From Dunaliella salina (Eukaryota; Chlorophyta; Chlorophyceae; Chlamydomonadales; Dunaliellaceae), in assembly GCA_002284615.2 (NCBI GenBank), contig MU069470.1, positions 278,045 to 296,477 on the forward strand: a stretch of DNA of 18,433 nt. The letters run 5' to 3'. Below, piece after piece: positions 15,426 through 18,433 of the stretch; positions within the stretch are counted from its first letter, which is position 1; every line of letters begins with the position of its first letter. The notes beneath the pieces are model-generated. The model did no database searches. It was not told the DNA's origin and was given only the letters and a program-made list of their open reading frames with translations. Both the position numbers and the translations under genes were made by a program.

Positions 15426-16154
15426 GTGCAGAGGGGCTAACAATACCCGACGTGTATTCTTGCTTCCGGGATGGCNTCTCCTGGCAGGTGAGTGGGGGGA
15501 AGGTGGCCCGGCTTGCCGCTCTTGCACCTTGTAAGCTCAGCGTGAGGAAGNATCGTGATTCGTGAGCACTTGAAGGTCGGTTGCCAGCTGCAGACAAGGC
15601 AGTTCACACTGAGTTGCAATGAATGCTCATCGCATGTGCAGGTTCGGAGAGCCCTCACCTCAGGGGGGGGCCGGGGAACTGGGAATTGAAGGTGCCTATG
15701 CCTTTGTCTTCCACAGCAAGAGCACACTTGGTAAGCTGAGAAGCATGAGGAAGCATCGTGAATCGTGGCTTGAAGGTCGGTTGGCTGTGCAGGGATGGCA
15801 CTAGCTGCAGACGAGGCTTGCACGGACCCTGAATTGCAACTGAATGCTCATTACATGTGTTGTAGGTACGGAGATCCTTGGTGGAGTGCCCACGAGCAAG
15901 GAGGAATTTCCTTTAAGTGGTGAGTTTAGCAACTGTTCCTGAGCTCAAGTCAGCCAAGCTCCTGGAAGCACTGTGGGCACCTGTGCCTTCCTTGAAGGCA
16001 CACCAATTTGCATTTACAAAACACAGTACCTCCAAAATTTTTTGCAGGTGCTGGAGGGANTGCTGACAGCAGTTGGTGTCTGCCTGTGGAGAGCGTGGNG
16101 GGCTTCAGAAACTNTGAGGCATGTCTGGAAGACCTTCTGTGCTTGTTCATTTAG
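15426..16154 (+). other. Exon-like segments of a possible unrecognised gene
   Basis: Four segments bounded by good splice signals are 15426-15530 (tgcag | gtaagc), 15642-15730 (tgtgcag | gtaagc), 15866-15919 (tgttgtag | gtgagt) and 16048-16154 (ttttgcag, ending at an in-frame TAG). Read as phases 2, 2, 1, 1 they join into one open frame, with pieces such as FGEPSPQ, GAYAFVFHSKSTLG, TEILGGVPTSKEEFPLSG and FRN.EACLEDLL. I recognise no family. Other splice choices (for example a gtgagt donor at 15488) are also open, single N bases fall in the first and last segments, and the middle lies in a local duplication, so this is only a candidate. Confidence 0.25.
15529..15885. repeat. Local duplication of an intron-plus-exon-start unit (about 200 bp)
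   Basis: 15531-15660 and 15731-15885 align in diverged form: gtaagct, then atgaggaag/gtgaggaag and atcgtga.tcgtg, cttgaaggtcggttg, agctgcagac.aggc, gaattgcaa/gagttgcaa, gaatgctcat, atgtg...ag, then gttcggaga/gtacggaga. Both copies start at a donor-like GTAAGC and end at an acceptor-like AG. Confidence 0.75.
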
Positions 16155-16184
16155 TCTGGAAGACTTTTTGTGCTTGTATATTTC
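16123..16184. repeat. 31-bp direct repeat
   Basis: gtctggaagaccttctgtgc... at 16123 and gtctggaagactttttgtgc... at 16154 are adjacent copies with a few mismatches. Confidence 0.85.
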
Positions 16185-16221
16185 GTAGAATGCATCCATC
16201 TCTCAGGGATTCAGGAAAGCA

Positions 16222-16223
<2 letters not shown>

Positions 16224-16283
<60 letters not shown>
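16224..16283. repeat. GT microsatellite, 60 bp
   Basis: Uninterrupted (GT)30. Confidence 0.97.
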
Positions 16284-16286
<3 letters not shown>

Positions 16287-16398
16287 ACCCCCCTGGTTTG
16301 TTATTGAGGTTTTTGTGGTGATTTCCTCCCTGGAAGTTTTTCTGGTGACCCCTGGAATAGCTGAGACCTGTGAACCTTTTCAGACCTTCTCTTTCGAG

Positions 16399-16720
16399 AA
16401 TTTCTGGACTGTTCTGAATCTTTTTGAGACCACTGGAGTGTTCTGGATCTGTCAAGACTTTGGTGAGCTCACCTGTTGGTCCCAGANTGGACTTGTGAGT
16501 CTAACTTACTGCACGCTGGCTACTGCCCAGTGTGCGTTTCTTCCTTCTTTTTCCAGGACTTTCTGGGTTGTTCTGGATTTCACGACTTTAATGAGCTCAC
16601 CTGTTGGTCCCAGACTGAACTTGTGAGTCTTCCTGCATGCTGGCTCCTGTCGAGCGTGCATTTCTTCTTCTTTTTTCCAGGACTTTCTGGACTGTTCTGG
16701 ATCTTCTGGGATCACAGGGG
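16399..16720. repeat. 129-bp tandem repeat, about two and a half copies
   Basis: gagctcacctgttggtccca recurs at 16465 and 16594. Each copy is followed by acttgtgagtc, a gctggct...gtgc segment and a long pyrimidine tract ending ccaggactttctgg (16555 and 16676). A partial copy begins at 16399 (tttctggactgttctg). Confidence 0.85.
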
Positions 16721-16789
16721 TCTTTACCTGAACCTGGAACATCTGAGGTTTTATGCCCATCTGAGATTTCCTGGTGCCCACAGGGGGGT

Positions 16790-17160
16790 GGGCGTGTGTG
16801 TGTGTGTGCAAGTGTGTATGTATGTTGAACTTTTTAAACTTAATTATTCATGCAATGTTTTACATGGAGCTAAAGGCATTGTAAGGTAATGTGATGTTAT
16901 CTTGGGAAACAAAAAATCAGACAAAATAATTGAAAAAAGGAAATAACAGCTCATAAAACCTGAAAAGGACAAAAAATGAAATAACAATACTTGGAAAAAG
17001 ATTTATAAAATTTTAAATTGGGTTGAAATTAGAATTAGTAAAACAATCAAAAAAATGGAAAAATGAACAATTACACAAGTAAAAGCAAACTTTCCCTAGA
17101 AAAAATGTAGTACATCAAGAAAAAATATAGGTAGTAACAGATGAATATGTTATTTCAACT
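16790..17160. other. A-rich, gene-free stretch
   Basis: A short GT-rich run (16793-16822) passes into very A-rich + strand sequence from about 16880 to 17150, with repeated aaaaa runs and aaaatga/aaaatgg variants. There is no long open frame. The composition is sharply different from the rest of the window. Confidence 0.7.
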
Positions 17161-17530
17161 CTTAAGCACATTCCGCACTGTCTATTTAAAAGTACATTTT
17201 TGCAGAGTGTTGACCTCAGTAAAGCTTTCACACTTCACTTCCTTCACTGCCGGCCAGGATGTGACCATTTGCGTAATGCACCCATGAGTTCACTGCAAAG
17301 CCCTATCCAGCAACCCTAGGTGCAGAACTAGAAGAATAAGGCTGCTTGCTTTGAAGCATGGGAGCAAAGGAACACAAACGCTTAAAAGGCAACAATTTCA
17401 ACAACTGAGACTCTACGCACAAACAACTTCAAGATACAACAAAACAAGTTGCAAAACTGTGAACCTGCAAAGCTCATGAGCAAACTCTCCAGGAGTCTAC
17501 CTAACTGCATGCACGCACACAGAGCTGCAC
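17161..17530. other. Unassigned interval
   Basis: I see no gene, RNA or clear repeat here. Confidence 0.5.
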
Positions 17531-17534
17531 TATG

Positions 17535-17985
17535 ACTACGGATCTGTACTTGTACACCACTTGTACCTTACTTGTAGAGTACTTGAGTAAGTGTACTTGG
17601 ATGTACTTGGATGCCAACTTGAATCAACTTGGCTGTACTTAAACTTGGCACTTAATTAAGTGGACTTGTAGACGACTTGGCGCACTTTTACTTGTACAAG
17701 TACAAGTCCGTACTTGTGACCAAGTTCTCCAGATCAGGCTCCCAAGTTGACTTGTTCGTGCCTTGGCGCACTTGGCCAAGTACAAGTACAAGTTTGTACT
17801 TGTGATCAAGTTCTCCAGATCAGGCTCCCAAGTTGACTTGTTCGTGCCTTGGCGTACTTAGCCAAGTACAAGTACAAGTTTGTACTTGTGATCAAGTCCT
17901 CCAGATCAAGCTCCCAAGTTGACTTGTTCGTGCCTTGGCGTACTTAGCCAAGTACAAGTACAAGTTGCTACTTGTGAGCAGGTTC
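17535..17985. repeat. ACTTG/CAAGT-dense region with an 86-bp tandem array
   Basis: 17535-17690 is packed with acttg/caagt pentamers in both orientations without strict periodicity. From about 17690 an 86-bp unit recurs, with ccagatcaggctcccaagtt segments starting near 17729, 17815 and 17901. The units are nearly identical. Each unit junction contains the near-palindrome aagtacaagtttgtactt (for example 17784-17801, 8-bp arms, 2-bp loop). Confidence 0.92.
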
Positions 17986-18433
17986 GGCTAGATCTTATCC
18001 CCCTTCATGCCTGAACTTTTCTTTTTCCCTCCCCTTTCTCAGATCTGACTAGAGGGCATGTTGATCTGACTCTGAAATACATATTTACTGCTTGGATTTT
18101 ATTTTCTGCTCTCTTCTCTTTTATCTTTAGAGGTGCTAGGCATGGCGTTCAAAACTTNATAAATACAACTATACATCTGTATCTAGCTTAAGCTTCTTTG
18201 CAATGGCAACCTGATCTTCATACGTATGCCACACGCTGTCTATCTCTTCTGACCCAGATCAAATGAACCAACATCATGCACATACAACCAATGCAGGCAT
18301 GCATATCCAGTTCGCCTCACAGACACTTTTGCCATTAATGCAGATCAAAATGTTCCAGCAATAATAAGATTTAAGACAGCTCCATGCATGCATATGCATA
18401 TTCTAAAAACATGTCAATCATGGAACTGGTTTG
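17986..18433. other. Unassigned right end
   Basis: This is AT-rich, with one ambiguous base at 18158. No gene, RNA or repeat family is recognisable. Confidence 0.5.

Noticed and set aside
17690..17985. Regular array that could be mistaken for a CRISPR
   Set aside because: The units are contiguous 86-bp near-identical copies without unique spacers, in a eukaryotic nuclear context.

Overview
The window looks like nuclear DNA from a green alga, probably a chlorophyte. It contains one clear gene, a cytosolic HSP90 on the + strand, split into at least 19 exons across 10.8 kb. The protein reads as the plant/green-algal type (for example [15 protein letters not shown] and [20 protein letters not shown]). 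All 18 introns fully inside the window are GT-AG and their phases fit together, giving one 663-residue reading frame. Only the first 30-odd codons, upstream of the window, are missing. Introns rich in (TG)n/(CA)n, roughly even base composition and heavy repeat content would suit an intron-rich chlamydomonadalean such as a Dunaliella-like alga, but the species assignment is a guess.

Layout. 56-10880: HSP90, with the N-terminal ATPase domain in 56-2166, a short acidic/lysine-rich linker in 2022-2541, the middle domain in 5142-7329 and the C-terminal dimerisation domain in 7976-10880. The last three codons and the stop lie on their own tiny coding exon after a 1.27 kb intron, and the tail reads MEDVD rather than the usual MEEVD. 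The introns carry most of the unusual sequence: GT microsatellites starting at or close to 5' splice sites (1527, 5762), a CA microsatellite ending just before a 3' splice site (8265-8350), a 2.6 kb intron with two copies of a repeat that carries a long near-perfect hairpin, a duplicated splice acceptor, and a TGCATG-rich patch.

10881-11580 is 3' UTR and flank. 11580-14480 is a graveyard of non-LTR (LINE-type) retrotransposon pieces, all on the - strand, broken by stops and frameshifts. It includes two separate degenerate copies of the cysteine/histidine-rich C-terminal region and a 92-bp triplication. 14390-15180 (+) has a broken, unidentified coding-like stretch. 15426-16154 has exon-like segments with good splice signals inside a locally duplicated unit; they may be part of an unrecognised gene, but this is weak. 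16200-18433 is repeat-rich and gene-poor: a GT run, a 129-bp tandem repeat, an A-rich patch, and an 86-bp tandem array packed with ACTTG/CAAGT.

I see no rRNA, tRNA, CRISPR array or prokaryotic operon. Apart from HSP90 there is no complete functional system here. The most useful leads are the HSP90 splice architecture, the long-hairpin repeat and the possible split gene near 15.4-16.2 kb.
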